Source: Arthrobacter sp. CJ23 (lineage in GTDB: Bacteria > Actinomycetota > Actinomycetes > Actinomycetales > Micrococcaceae). From it: 64,000 bases of DNA. The position numbers and the translations under genes were made by a program. Where the stretch lies: positions 3,100,001 to 3,164,000 of the forward strand of contig NZ_CP102950.1 of the NCBI RefSeq assembly GCF_024741795.1. Reading direction: 5' to 3'. The notes beneath the pieces are model-generated. The model searched no databases, was not told the DNA's origin, and was given only the letters and a program-made list of their open reading frames with translations. Shown here in pieces: positions 38,688 to 47,576 of this stretch. Within the stretch, counting starts at the first letter, position 1. The number at the start of each line of letters is the position of its first letter.

Positions 38688-40316
38688 CTACTCGCCGGTG
38701 CTGTGGAACTTGTTGCGGACGCCCGTCGAAGCCGCCTGCTCGGCGTCGTGCTGGTCATCGGAGCCGAACATGGCGGCCTGCCTCTCCCGGTCCATGACGG
38801 GTTTGAGCGCCGCATACACGAGGCGCCCCCCGGCGTCGAACCGCAAAAGTCCGCCGCCGCGAATGTCCACATACTCCCGCTCCGTCTTCAGTCCGAGCCG
38901 GACCTGCGCCTCCCGCCGGCTCAGGCGCACGGTCTGGATGAATGACGCCCCGATCTCGGAAATGATGAACCCGTCCGGCGACACCCGTTCCGAAGTGCGC
39001 ACACGGGTTGAACTCAGGGGCGTGCGGCGTTCCAGGCGGGCGGCGTCCAGGAGCCGCGGGTTTTCCCACACGAAGCGCTGCACCTCCTGCGGGTCCGAGC
39101 CCAAGGCGGAGAGCCTCACCGGGTAACGCAGGCCCTGGTAGTTGTCCACGCCTGTGATGTTGGACAGCGAGACCCTCCGGATGCCGATCGCCGAAAACTC
39201 GGCCTGGAGCGTGTCCCGGTAGCGGTTGGTGTCCTCGGGGACCATGTCGATGTCCGCGGCGATGATGCCGCGCAGGAGATCCCGCCAGGTGACATCGACG
39301 GGCGGCATGTAGGACAGGCCGCGGATCACCATGCGCAGGATCCGGCTGCCCACGATGGAGCCCGATTCGGCCTTCTGCTGCAGGCTCTGATGATCGCCGA
39401 AACGAGCGTTCCGCTCCGACCACAGCTTCTGCACCGCGCGCAGCACCGCGCCGACCACCACCGCACCCCGGGCGTGCGGTTCCGGTAAGTCCTGCCAGTT
39501 CTCCGGAACGGCGCCGACGAACGGTTCCCGGAGGGGGCCTCGCGCATACAGGTCCCGGGCAAAGTCGAAGATGGTCCGCATGGTCACGGCGTCGTCGACT
39601 TCCTGTCCGGCTTCGAAGCCGCCGGCCGCCGCTTCAAGCTGGCGGTAGACCACCTCCCGGGAGGAAAACACGGAAAGGATGGCCACGAGGTCGGCCAATG
39701 CCTCGTGCATGGCGAGCTGCTCCATGGTGGCCAGCTCATCCGCCCATGCCGGCCGGAACCCGTCAAGGATGGCGTGCGTGACCTCGTGGGCCACGATGTC
39801 ACGGAACAGCGCGGTGGGGACTTTGTAGCCCATGCGGTCGATCGATCCGAAGCGGATGGTGTTGGTACCGCGTTCGTAGCCGGTGTCGGTGGCTGTCACC
39901 AGGTCGCGTGCCTTGAGAATCACGCGGCCTTGGGGGTTCCACGGCATCCGCCGGCCCAACGTGGTTTCGAAGAGGTCCAGCGTGTTCATGGCCACCGCGT
40001 ACACGTGCTGGGCCAGGAAGCGCGTGTCGTCCAGCAGTTCCCGGAGATCGGACGGCGGCGGCTCCGAGATGAGGTGCCACGGGTCACCTGCTTCCGTGAG
40101 CGTCACAGGGGCCACGTTGGTGCCCCTCCACTTCCGGATGTGGATTGCGTAGCGGTGCCCGGTGGGGCCGCGCCTGAGCCGCTCAACAGGTATGCGCAGC
40201 TGGACCGTCAACGGAGCGCCCCCGTTGCCAATCGGTCCCTCCGCCAGCACAGTCACCGGCACCATCTGCCCGGCCCTGATGGCTCCCGGGCTTTTCTTCT
40301 GAAATGCCACAGTCAT
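38688..40316 (-). CDS. gluzincin-type (HExxH) metalloprotease-like protein
   Basis: A 542-residue protein of no family I can name. The motif IVAHEVTHAILDG (HEVTH at 177-181) plus MHEALADLVAIL (Glu at about 205) has the spacing of thermolysin-like gluzincins, in which the second Glu completes the zinc site. No signal peptide is visible, so it is probably cytoplasmic. The C-terminal ~150 residues form an additional domain with unknown role. I used the ATG at 40316 (MTVAFQKKSPG); a TTG 19 codons upstream keeps the frame. Its convergent neighbour is the metacaspase; mnmA lies upstream on the same strand. Confidence 0.65.
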   Translation of the reverse strand: MTVAFQKKSPGAIRAGQMVPVTVLAEGPIGNGGAPLTVQLRIPVERLRRGPTGHRYAIHIRKWRGTNVAPVTLTEAGDPWHLISEPPPSDLRELLDDTRFLAQHVYAVAMNTLDLFETTLGRRMPWNPQGRVILKARDLVTATDTGYERGTNTIRFGSIDRMGYKVPTALFRDIVAHEVTHAILDGFRPAWADELATMEQLAMHEALADLVAILSVFSSREVVYRQLEAAAGGFEAGQEVDDAVTMRTIFDFARDLYARGPLREPFVGAVPENWQDLPEPHARGAVVVGAVLRAVQKLWSERNARFGDHQSLQQKAESGSIVGSRILRMVIRGLSYMPPVDVTWRDLLRGIIAADIDMVPEDTNRYRDTLQAEFSAIGIRRVSLSNITGVDNYQGLRYPVRLSALGSDPQEVQRFVWENPRLLDAARLERRTPLSSTRVRTSERVSPDGFIISEIGASFIQTVRLSRREAQVRLGLKTEREYVDIRGGGLLRFDAGGRLVYAALKPVMDRERQAAMFGSDDQHDAEQAASTGVRNKFHSTGE

Positions 40317-40405
40317 CGCCGTCCCGAATGCGGAACCCCAACTACCCCGCAGCGGAAGCGCTGCTGTAGCCAAGTATGGATCCGGGCGCAGGCCAAGGCA
40401 ATGGA

Positions 40406-40428
40406 CCCCGGCGGGCGAACCGCCGGGG
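40406..40428 (-). terminator. terminator after mnmA
   Basis: Perfect 9-base arms CCCCGGCGG and CCGCCGGGG around the loop GCGAA, 26 bases after the mnmA stop. No T run follows. Confidence 0.55.
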
Positions 40429-40453
40429 CGATCCGGGCGACCGGCGTCGCGGC

Positions 40454-41593
40454 TTAGAGTTCGGCGCGCTGGAGGGAACGGGCGGCGTCGATGGTTGCCT
40501 GCCCCAGGACGCGGCTGCCCTGGTACAGGACGATCGTCTGGCCCGGGGCGACGCCGCGGAGCGGGTCAACCAAGGTCACCAGAAGCCCCTCGCGCTCCAC
40601 GCCGGAATCGTCGGCGACAAGCTCCACCCGTGCACGGGCAGGCACGGGGTCGCCGTGCGCGCGGACCTGGGCGTGGCAGTCGAACTCCTCGCCGCTCGCG
40701 ACCTCCGCGATGGGCAGCCCGGCCCAGGAGACCTTGATGCCGCGGATTTCGTCGATGGCCAGCAGTGCCTGGGGCCCCACCACGACCTTGTTTTCCTTGG
40801 GCCGGATTTCCAGGACGAAGCGCGGCTTGCCATCGGCGGCCGGTGTTCCGAGCTTCAGGCCGCGGCGCTGCCCCACGGTGAAGGCGTTGGCGCCGGGGTG
40901 CTCGCCCACTTTGGCCCCGGTCTCGTCCACGATGTCGCCGGTGGTCATGTCGATCTTCTCGGCCAGCCATCCGGCCGTGTCGCCGTCGGGGATGAAGCAG
41001 ATGTCATGGCTGTCCGGCTTGTTGGCCACGGACAGGCCGCGGCGTTCGGCCTCGGCCCGGACCTCGGCCTTGGACGGGGTCTCGGCCAGGGGGAACATGG
41101 AGTGCTTGAGCTGTTCGTGCGTCAGGACGCCCAGCACGTAGCTCTGGTCCTTGGCCCAGTCCGCGGCGCGGTGCAGTTCCGGGTTGCCGTCGGCGTCGGT
41201 GATGACCTTGGCGTAGTGGCCGGTGCAGACAGCGTCGAAGCCCAAGGCAATGGCCTTCTCCAGCAGGGCGGCGAACTTGATCCGCTCGTTGCAGCGCATG
41301 CACGGGTTCGGCGTGCGGCCGGCAGCGTACTCGTCGATGAAGTCCTGGACGACGTCTTCCTTGAAGCGCTCGGAGAAGTCCCACACGTAGTACGGGATGC
41401 CCAGGACATCGCAGGCACGCCAGGCGTCACGGGAGTCTTCGATGGTGCAGCAGCCCCGGCTTCCGGTGCGCAGCGTGCCCGGCATGCGGGAGAGCGCCAA
41501 GTGGACACCGACCACGTCGTGTCCCGCTTCGACGGCGCGGGCGGCGGCTACGGCGGAGTCGACTCCGCCGCTCATTGCGGCAAGAACTCGCAT
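40454..41593 (-). CDS. mnmA: tRNA-specific 2-thiouridylase MnmA
   Basis: A 379-residue enzyme that adds sulfur to U34 of tRNA for Glu, Gln and Lys. The PP-loop ATP motif is SGGVDS (8-13); the catalytic cysteines are Cys98 in NPCMRC and Cys199 in SHDICFI. The C-terminal barrel domain (about 290-375) is complete. The start at 41593 matches the [10 protein letters not shown] start of the family. It receives sulfur from a cysteine desulfurase, encoded about 1.5 kb away with one flavoprotein gene in between; the pair is adjacent in mycobacteria. Confidence 0.96.
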   Translation of the reverse strand: MRVLAAMSGGVDSAVAAARAVEAGHDVVGVHLALSRMPGTLRTGSRGCCTIEDSRDAWRACDVLGIPYYVWDFSERFKEDVVQDFIDEYAAGRTPNPCMRCNERIKFAALLEKAIALGFDAVCTGHYAKVITDADGNPELHRAADWAKDQSYVLGVLTHEQLKHSMFPLAETPSKAEVRAEAERRGLSVANKPDSHDICFIPDGDTAGWLAEKIDMTTGDIVDETGAKVGEHPGANAFTVGQRRGLKLGTPAADGKPRFVLEIRPKENKVVVGPQALLAIDEIRGIKVSWAGLPIAEVASGEEFDCHAQVRAHGDPVPARARVELVADDSGVEREGLLVTLVDPLRGVAPGQTIVLYQGSRVLGQATIDAARSLQRAEL

Positions 41594-41787
41594 GCTGGCT
41601 TTCTGTAGTGAGGGAGGCGTGAGGCTGAAGGCAGTCTGCACGCGCATTTATTCTAGCGCCCGGCCGAATCGAGCCGGAAAAACCTTGACGGAACTCACAC
41701 GGTCTTCTAACGTCAAAGTTAATGGTTTTAGAGTGCGGCGCCGCCCGCCAGCGGACTCGGCGGCCCGCACGTGAGAATCGAGCAGAC

Positions 41788-43026
41788 ATGACCACCGAAC
41801 ACATCGTCATTGCGGGCGGGGGCCTCGCCGGAGCCACAGCCGCCAAGACCCTCCGCGCCGAAGGCTTCGAAGGATCCGTCACGGTGCTGTGCGCGGAGGA
41901 GCAACCACCCTACCTGCGCCCGCCGCTGTCCAAAGAGTACCTGCTGGGCAAGGCCGGCGAGGAAACCGTCCCGGTGCTCCCGCGGGGCTGGTACCAGGAG
42001 AACGGCGTCGGGCTCCTGCTGGGCGAGCCGGCAGCAAGCATCGACACGGCCCGCCATCTGGTGACGCTGGCCGGCGGAAGGGGCCTGGAGTACAGCAAGC
42101 TTCTGCTTGCCACCGGAGCCCAACCGCGCCGGATCCCGCTGCCCGGAGCGGAGCTCGACGGCGTCATGACCTTCCGTACGCTCGCCGACAGCAAGCGGCT
42201 GCGCGGACTTCTGGACGGCGGGGGCATGCGGGTGGTCATGGTCGGCTCAGGGTGGATCGGCATGGAACTCGCCGCGGCCGCACGCAGTTACGGGAACGAC
42301 GTGACCCTGCTGGGCCTGGAGGACATCCCGCTCAGTGCCGCCATCGGCCCTGAGCTGGGCAGCTTCTTCCGCACATTGCATGAGGCACACGGCGTCCGGT
42401 TCCGGCTGCCGGCCAGCGCCGCCGGAATCACCGGCAAGGACGGGCGCGCGACGGCGGTGGTCACCAACACGGGCGAGTCGCTGCCCGCCGATGTGGTGGT
42501 GGTGGCCGTGGGCGTGGTTCCCGATACGACGCTCGCCGAGGCGGCCGGCCTCGAACTCAGGAACGGGGTCCTGGTGGACGCCTCGCTGCGGACCAGCGCG
42601 GCCGATGTCTTCGCGGCCGGTGATGTCGCCAATGCCCTGCATCCATTCACGGGCGAGCACCACCGCAGCGAGCACTGGTCCAATGCCCTCAACGGGGGCA
42701 AGGTGGCCGCGAAGGCCATGCTGGGCCAGCCCGCCGCGCTGGATGTGGTCCCCTACTTCTATACGGACCAGTTCACCGCCAGCATGGAGTACTCAGGATT
42801 CCCCACCCTGGCCACCGGAATCACGCCCGTGCTGCGCGGCTCGCTTGAGGAGGGCAGCTTCATCGCCTACTGGCTCAAGGATGGCGCCGTGGTAGCGGGC
42901 ATGAGCGTGAACCAGAAGCGCGTCCAGAAGCACATCAAGGCACTCATTTCCGGCAGGATCCCGGTGGATGCCGGGAAGCTCAGCGATCCAGGCGTGCCGC
43001 TGGAGGAGTTGCTTCCGGCGGTGTGA
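41788..43026 (+). CDS. ferredoxin reductase-like FAD-dependent oxidoreductase
   Basis: A 412-residue flavoprotein with the FAD motif GGGLAGATAAKTL at 9-21, an NADH Rossmann motif GSGWIGMELAAAA near 152-164, the FAD segment VFAAGDVA near 274-281, and a C-terminal reductase domain. This is the layout of the ferredoxin/putidaredoxin reductases of cytochrome P450 and dioxygenase systems. No ferredoxin or P450 gene is nearby, so its electron acceptor is unknown. It lies between mnmA and the cysteine desulfurase gene, on the other strand. Confidence 0.88.
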   Translation: MTTEHIVIAGGGLAGATAAKTLRAEGFEGSVTVLCAEEQPPYLRPPLSKEYLLGKAGEETVPVLPRGWYQENGVGLLLGEPAASIDTARHLVTLAGGRGLEYSKLLLATGAQPRRIPLPGAELDGVMTFRTLADSKRLRGLLDGGGMRVVMVGSGWIGMELAAAARSYGNDVTLLGLEDIPLSAAIGPELGSFFRTLHEAHGVRFRLPASAAGITGKDGRATAVVTNTGESLPADVVVVAVGVVPDTTLAEAAGLELRNGVLVDASLRTSAADVFAAGDVANALHPFTGEHHRSEHWSNALNGGKVAAKAMLGQPAALDVVPYFYTDQFTASMEYSGFPTLATGITPVLRGSLEEGSFIAYWLKDGAVVAGMSVNQKRVQKHIKALISGRIPVDAGKLSDPGVPLEELLPAV

Positions 43027-43063
43027 CCACGGCCTCGGAAGTGCGCAGCCTGGATGAGGTCGG

Positions 43064-44296
43064 CTAGGCGGGGGCAGATCCGCCCTGCCGGGCTACCGTA
43101 GCTGCGGTCTGGATGCTTGATTCATGCCCGGCCATGCCGGCCTGCCGGGCCCGCGCGTAGGCTTCGGGCAGGGCCTTGAGCAGGGCGTCCACGTCGGCGT
43201 CCGTGGAGGTGTGCCCCAGGCTGAAACGCTGGGCGCCGCGGGCCGTATCCTCACCCAGGCCCATGGCCAGAAGCACGTGCGAGGGCCGGGGCACGCCGGC
43301 GGTGCACGCAGAGCCTGTGGAGGACTCGACGCCGGCCAGGTCCAGCAGGAAAAGCAGGGAGTCGCCTTCGCAGCCCGGGAAGGTGAAGTGGGCGTTGCCG
43401 GGCAGCCGGCCGTCGCCGGGGGCGCCGCGCAGCACGGCCTCGGGAATGGACTCGCGGACGCCGTCGATGAGCCTGTCCCGCAGGGCACTGATCCGGGCCC
43501 GCTCCCCCGCCAGGTGTTCGGCCGCGGCCCCTGCTGCGGCAGCAAAGGCGGCGATCGACGCGGTGTCCAGGGTCCCGGAGCGGACGTCGCGCTCCTGCCC
43601 GCCGCCGTGCTGGACAGGCGTGAGCCTGACGGCGCGGCCCAGGAACAAAGCGCCGACGCCCACCGGGCCGCCGATCTTGTGCCCCGAGACGGACATCGCG
43701 GCCAGGCCCGAAGCCCGGAAGTCCACGGGGACCGAGCCGAAGGCCTGGACGGCGTCGGAATGCACGGGGATGCCGTGGGCGCGGGCCAGGTCCACGATCG
43801 CGGCAATCGGCTGGATGGTGCCGACCTCGTTGTTGGCCCACATGACGGTCACGAATGCCACCGACCCGGGGTCGCGCTCAATCGCCTCCTTGACGGCATC
43901 CAGGCGGACCACGCCGTCGGAATCGACCGGGAGCCACACGGCTTCGGCACCCTCGTGCCGCTCAAGCCATTCCACGGTGTCCTGCACCGCGTGATGCTCG
44001 ACGGCGGAGCAGAGGATGCGCGTTCGCCCGGGGTTTTCGTCGTGGCGGGCCCAATAGAGCCCTTTGACGGCCAGGTTGTCCGCCTCGGTGCCGCCGGACG
44101 TGAAAATGACTTCGGAGGGGTGTGCGCCTGCGGCCGCAGCGAGCGTCTCGCGGGCGTCCTCCACGGCGCGGCGGGCCCGGCGGCCGGAGCCGTGCAGCGA
44201 GGAAGGGTTGCCCGTGCGCGCCAGTTCGCGGGTCAGCGCAGCCAGCGCTTCGGCGGAAATTGGTGTGGTGGCGGCATGGTCGAGGTAAACAGGCAC
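43064..44296 (-). CDS. iscS: cysteine desulfurase (IscS/NifS class)
   Basis: A 410-residue PLP enzyme that takes sulfur from cysteine for iron-sulfur clusters and tRNA thiolation. The PLP lysine is Lys207 in SVSGHKIGG; the active-site Cys331 lies in the short loop SSTGSACTAG typical of group I. The N-terminus YLDHAATTP also fits. The start is a GTG with only AAGG next to it. It lies near mnmA and the SufR-like regulator, so it could supply both the thiolation and the cluster-loading pathways; that pairing is inference. Confidence 0.93.
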   Translation of the reverse strand: MPVYLDHAATTPISAEALAALTRELARTGNPSSLHGSGRRARRAVEDARETLAAAAGAHPSEVIFTSGGTEADNLAVKGLYWARHDENPGRTRILCSAVEHHAVQDTVEWLERHEGAEAVWLPVDSDGVVRLDAVKEAIERDPGSVAFVTVMWANNEVGTIQPIAAIVDLARAHGIPVHSDAVQAFGSVPVDFRASGLAAMSVSGHKIGGPVGVGALFLGRAVRLTPVQHGGGQERDVRSGTLDTASIAAFAAAAGAAAEHLAGERARISALRDRLIDGVRESIPEAVLRGAPGDGRLPGNAHFTFPGCEGDSLLFLLDLAGVESSTGSACTAGVPRPSHVLLAMGLGEDTARGAQRFSLGHTSTDADVDALLKALPEAYARARQAGMAGHESSIQTAATVARQGGSAPA

Positions 44297-44326
44297 CTTG
44301 CAATTCTACCGGCCACCCGGCCGGGT

Positions 44327-44989
44327 TCAGCTGTCCAGTGAGGTGATCCGGGCGCAGCAGTGACCGGGGCCGGAATCGGCTTCGACACTTTCCTCCGGCA
44401 GCCCACAGGCTGCCGCTGTTCCGCTCAGGAAAGCGCCGTTCATCGCGCAGACCACCTCGGAGTGACCCTTGGCGAGGCGGTGGAAGGGGCAGTTGAGCAG
44501 GCGGTACCCGCCATCGCCGTCGGGGGTCGGTACATAGCCGTGGTCCGCCAGGACGGCCAGGAAGTCACCGCCGCCGCTGGCCTTCCCTCGTTCGTAGGCC
44601 GTCTCCACGAGCGCCTCGCGGACGGGCCCGCCTTCGCTGATGGACCGGGCGATCGCGGCGGCCATGAGCTCGCCGGCAAGGTCGTACTGGCGTTCGGGAA
44701 CGGAGGCCCCCACTTCAGCCACGGCCGGACGGTAGAACTTGGCCGGGCGCCCGGAACCGGGTCCTGACTTGTCCGGCGACTTGCGGAACTCGACTTCCAG
44801 CAGGCCGTCACGGACCAGGCGGTCCAGGTGGAAGGACGCCGTGCTGCGCGGCGCCCCGATGAACTGAGCTGCCTCGTCGCGGCCCACCGCATCCCGGGCA
44901 TTGCACACGTATTCATACAGCCCGCGCCGGTTCCCGTCATCGAGGGAAGCCACTGCGGAGATCCGGCGAAGCCACGGAAGAGCTGTCAT
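44327..44989 (-). CDS. SufR-like winged-helix regulator with C-terminal cysteines
   Basis: A 220-residue regulator with an N-terminal winged helix (about 15-75, recognition region around GAPRSTASFHLDRLV) and a C-terminal domain containing Cys167, Cys181, Cys195 and Cys211/212 in a pattern NCPFH...VVCAM...AAACG...GHCCARI. The number and placement resemble the [4Fe-4S] SufR regulators of the suf operon, suggesting an iron-sulfur, redox or nitric oxide sensor. Its divergent neighbour is a DoxX-family gene, with a long inverted repeat between the two starts. The cysteine desulfurase gene follows after 30 bases on the same strand. Confidence 0.75.
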   Translation of the reverse strand: MTALPWLRRISAVASLDDGNRRGLYEYVCNARDAVGRDEAAQFIGAPRSTASFHLDRLVRDGLLEVEFRKSPDKSGPGSGRPAKFYRPAVAEVGASVPERQYDLAGELMAAAIARSISEGGPVREALVETAYERGKASGGGDFLAVLADHGYVPTPDGDGGYRLLNCPFHRLAKGHSEVVCAMNGAFLSGTAAACGLPEESVEADSGPGHCCARITSLDS

Positions 44990-45034
44990 GTCCCAAGGAT
45001 ATCTCTAAAAACAAGATTGATTGCTTAATCCTTC

Positions 45035-45075
45035 GTCTCCTTCTAAAATCAAATTATTCACTTTTAGAAGGAGAC
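45035..45075. promoter_or_regulatory. 14-bp perfect inverted repeat over the DoxX ribosome binding site
   Basis: Arms GTCTCCTTCTAAAA (45035-45048) and TTTTAGAAGGAGAC (45062-45075) are exact complements 13 bases apart in an unusually AT-rich gap between the SufR-like and DoxX genes. The right arm contains the AGAAGGAG ribosome binding site of the DoxX gene. A partial extra copy CTCTAAAAA lies at 45002-45010. The arrangement suggests the operator of the adjacent regulator, and the RNA could also fold over the start. Confidence 0.75.
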
Positions 45076-45079
45076 CATC

Positions 45080-45499
45080 ATGGGCACCGCATCATCCACC
45101 ACACATGCCAAGACCGGATCGCTGTTGGCAATGGATCCCCCGCGGCAGGCCTTCATGCTGCTGCGCACCGTGTTCACTGTGGCGCCGATCATTTTCGGCC
45201 TCGACAAGTTCACCAACATCCTTACGGACTGGACCATCTACCTGGCGCCCGTGGCCACCTCCGTTGTTCCCGTTTCCGCACAGACCTTCATGTACGCAGT
45301 GGGCGTCATCGAAATCGTGGCCGGCCTGGCCGTCGCCTTCCGGCCCCGCTTCGGGTCCTTGCTCGTGGCGGTCTGGCTGCTGGGCATCATTGTGAACCTG
45401 CTGGTCCTGGGCGACTTCTTCGACGTCGCACTGCGGGACTTCGGGCTCCTGGTCGCGGCTCTGGCGCTGAACCGGCTCGCCACAGGGTTCCGGAAGTAG
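45080..45499 (+). CDS. DoxX-family membrane protein
   Basis: A 139-residue protein with four predicted helices (about 25-44, 63-82, 90-110 and 113-132) and the DoxX opening LLRTVFTVAPIIFGLDKFTNIL. DoxX proteins sit in the membrane and are linked to thiosulfate/quinone oxidation and to oxidative-stress complexes in mycobacteria. It is the likely target of the divergent SufR-like regulator. A very strong AGAAGGAGA ribosome binding site lies inside the inverted repeat upstream. The lipoprotein gene converges on its 3' end. Confidence 0.85.
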   Translation: MGTASSTTHAKTGSLLAMDPPRQAFMLLRTVFTVAPIIFGLDKFTNILTDWTIYLAPVATSVVPVSAQTFMYAVGVIEIVAGLAVAFRPRFGSLLVAVWLLGIIVNLLVLGDFFDVALRDFGLLVAALALNRLATGFRK

Positions 45500-45540
45500 G
45501 GACGCTCGGTTGGACTGCGGCAGTTGGACGCAACTCGGTC

Positions 45541-45593
45541 CGACGGCGCTCAGTTCGACGGCGCTCAGTTCGACGGCGCTCAGTTCGACGGCG
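45541..45593. repeat. 15-bp tandem repeat at the stop of the lipoprotein gene
   Basis: Three full copies of a 15-base unit CGACGGCGCTCAGTT (45541-45585) and a partial fourth. The unit contains the stop codon of the convergent lipoprotein gene, so each copy encodes another Pro-Ser-Asn-stop on that strand. Expansion or contraction would leave the reading frame and the final residues unchanged. Confidence 0.85.
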
Positions 45594-46287
45594 GGACGAT
45601 TGCCAGCCGCGCGCCGACGTCGGCCTTGGCCTTGGCCAGGGTTCCGGCGTCGGGGCAGGAAATTGAGATGTAGGCCGAGGAGCCGGCCCGGCTGAACAGC
45701 CTGGCCAGCACGGCGGTGGACCTCGCCGGGGCCTTTGCCCGGGGTTCGAGAGCCAGCACCTCCACGCGGGGTGCTGGCTTGTCTGCGTCGCCGCCCCAGC
45801 GGAGGGTCTGCACCGTGAGTCTCTCCGGAACCACCGCCGGATCCAGGTACCGGAACAGGGCCTCGGTGGAGGCCTTGTCGTCCCCGGGCACGGAGAGTGG
45901 GCCCTGGTTGATGCTGAGCCTGGCGGCGACTGCGCAGCCGTCGGTCTTCGTGTAGCGGCTTTCCCCCTGGGCATCCTCCATGGTGAGGCTCCAGCCTGGG
46001 ATTTTCTCCAGCCCGCCCGAGATGCCAACAGGCACCCCGTCAGCCAGGCTGCCCCCTGCACCGAACGGCAGGTCCTTGGCCGCCACGGCAGCAGCATCAT
46101 GGCCGGGCGTGATGCTGGGCGTCGCCAGGGTGGAGACTTCCTGCACGGGAGTGGGCGCCTGCGGATCCGGAACGTTGACACTGCAGGAAGCCAGCAGCAC
46201 CGCCAGAGCAGTACCGGCGAACGTGACACCGGCAAACGGTGCCGCCCTCCTTCGTGCCCTGGCCTGTTCCACGGTTGACCCCCACAT
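45580..46287 (-). CDS. secreted lipoprotein of unknown function
   Basis: A 235-residue lipoprotein. The signal sequence has a charged start, a hydrophobic core and the lipobox LLASC near residue 34, so the mature protein is anchored outside the membrane. The rest is a single alpha/beta domain with no motif I recognise, similar in style to small actinobacterial cell-envelope lipoproteins. The ATG at 46287 gives a standard signal peptide; an upstream start would place an unlikely segment before it. The stop codon lies inside a tandem repeat. Confidence 0.7.
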   Translation of the reverse strand: MWGSTVEQARARRRAAPFAGVTFAGTALAVLLASCSVNVPDPQAPTPVQEVSTLATPSITPGHDAAAVAAKDLPFGAGGSLADGVPVGISGGLEKIPGWSLTMEDAQGESRYTKTDGCAVAARLSINQGPLSVPGDDKASTEALFRYLDPAVVPERLTVQTLRWGGDADKPAPRVEVLALEPRAKAPARSTAVLARLFSRAGSSAYISISCPDAGTLAKAKADVGARLAIVPPSN

Positions 46288-46532
46288 GCTCGTACGCTGT
46301 CCGCGATAGAGTCTAGCCTCCGCCCCAGACTGGCCGCCCGCCGTCGTCGGGAGACCGCCGTCGGGAACCACAGCATTCGCGGCGGTTGCAGCCGGCCGGA
46401 AGAATCACCACGGGAATCATGCCTGCCGGGGAACCTGCGGGCCCGCCGCGCTCGTTCACACAGTGGCTGGCTAAACTGGCCTGTACCGGCGCTCCCATCG
46501 GAGTGGACCGCAACATAGAGAAGGGTCCGTGC

Positions 46533-47477
46533 TTGGCCGAGGGCAGCAGCTCGCACTACCAGGTCCTCCGCATCCCCGTCACGGCGACGGAGAAGGAGAT
46601 CAAGGTGGCCTACCGGAAGGCTGCGCGGAAGGCGCATCCGGACCATGGCGGCGACCCGGCAATGTTCCGCTTGGTGACCCTGGCCTACGAAACGCTCATC
46701 GACCCCAAGAGGCGCGCCGACTACGACCGAAGTTATGCCAGCGGCGCCTCGGGCCGAGGTCCGTCCCGTCCTGGCGACTATGGCGGCCCGCCCGCTCCCG
46801 GTGCCGGAACCGCAACGGGGGTGAAGCGGCCCAACGCGCCGCGGAACACCGCCGGTGATCCGCCCGTCTACGTCCCGTCCTTCGACGACCCGCACGAGGT
46901 GCCGCTGCTGTCCAAGGACGAGGCCAGGATGCAGGTCCACGGCATGCCCCGCAAACGCGGCATCTTCGGCGCCGATGCCCGGATCCAGCGGGAAATGCGC
47001 ACGGTCCAGCTCATCAGCCGCCAGATCCTGCCGGCCATCCCCGCGGCGCGTCTCATCAACGGCCTCCGTTCCCCTTCGGACAACAGCCACATCGACCACG
47101 CCGTGCTGTCCGGCTACCGCCTGGCCCTGGTCGGTTCCATGCTCCTGCCCAAAGGCGCCTACGCCTGGGACGGCACCTCGCTGAGGCACGGAGGACGCTC
47201 CGTGGCCCCGCCGCAGCTGGGCCTCATCGTGCGGCACATGCAGGACATTTTCCCCGAGCTCAACGTGACCGGCTGGGTGGTGCTGCACAGCCCGGACGGC
47301 AACCTGCACGAGCCCGTGATCGACCAGTACGGCCGCGGCCAGTCCCCAATTGAGGCCGTGCAGGTTGTCAACGGAGCGGGCCTGGCCAGGGGCCTGAAGC
47401 AGTTCCTCAGCTCGGGCCCGGCCCCGAACACCGTAGTGGTGCCCGTCCTGGCGCGGCTGCTGCGCGGCATGCACTAG
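46533..47477 (+). CDS. J-domain protein with C-terminal NERD-like domain
   Basis: A 314-residue protein. Residues about 6-70 form a J domain with the HPD motif (KAHPDHGG), which stimulates DnaK. A Gly/Pro-rich linker follows, then a C-terminal domain (about 160-314: IDHAVLSGYRLALVGSMLLP ... HSPDGNLHEPVIDQYG) that resembles in layout a nuclease-related (NERD) fold; this second assignment is tentative. The TTG at 46533 has AAGGG 7 bases upstream; the frame stays open further upstream, but earlier starts lack a site. It is divergent from the lipoprotein gene. Confidence 0.75.
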   Translation: MAEGSSSHYQVLRIPVTATEKEIKVAYRKAARKAHPDHGGDPAMFRLVTLAYETLIDPKRRADYDRSYASGASGRGPSRPGDYGGPPAPGAGTATGVKRPNAPRNTAGDPPVYVPSFDDPHEVPLLSKDEARMQVHGMPRKRGIFGADARIQREMRTVQLISRQILPAIPAARLINGLRSPSDNSHIDHAVLSGYRLALVGSMLLPKGAYAWDGTSLRHGGRSVAPPQLGLIVRHMQDIFPELNVTGWVVLHSPDGNLHEPVIDQYGRGQSPIEAVQVVNGAGLARGLKQFLSSGPAPNTVVVPVLARLLRGMH

Positions 47478-47576
47478 TGCCCCCGGCAGGCCCCCGGGTC
47501 CTGGGCCCCGCCCCCTCCGCCCTGTCCCACAGCAGGCCCGTCCTGAATCCGGCCGCGGGCTGGCTAGGATTGGGAT

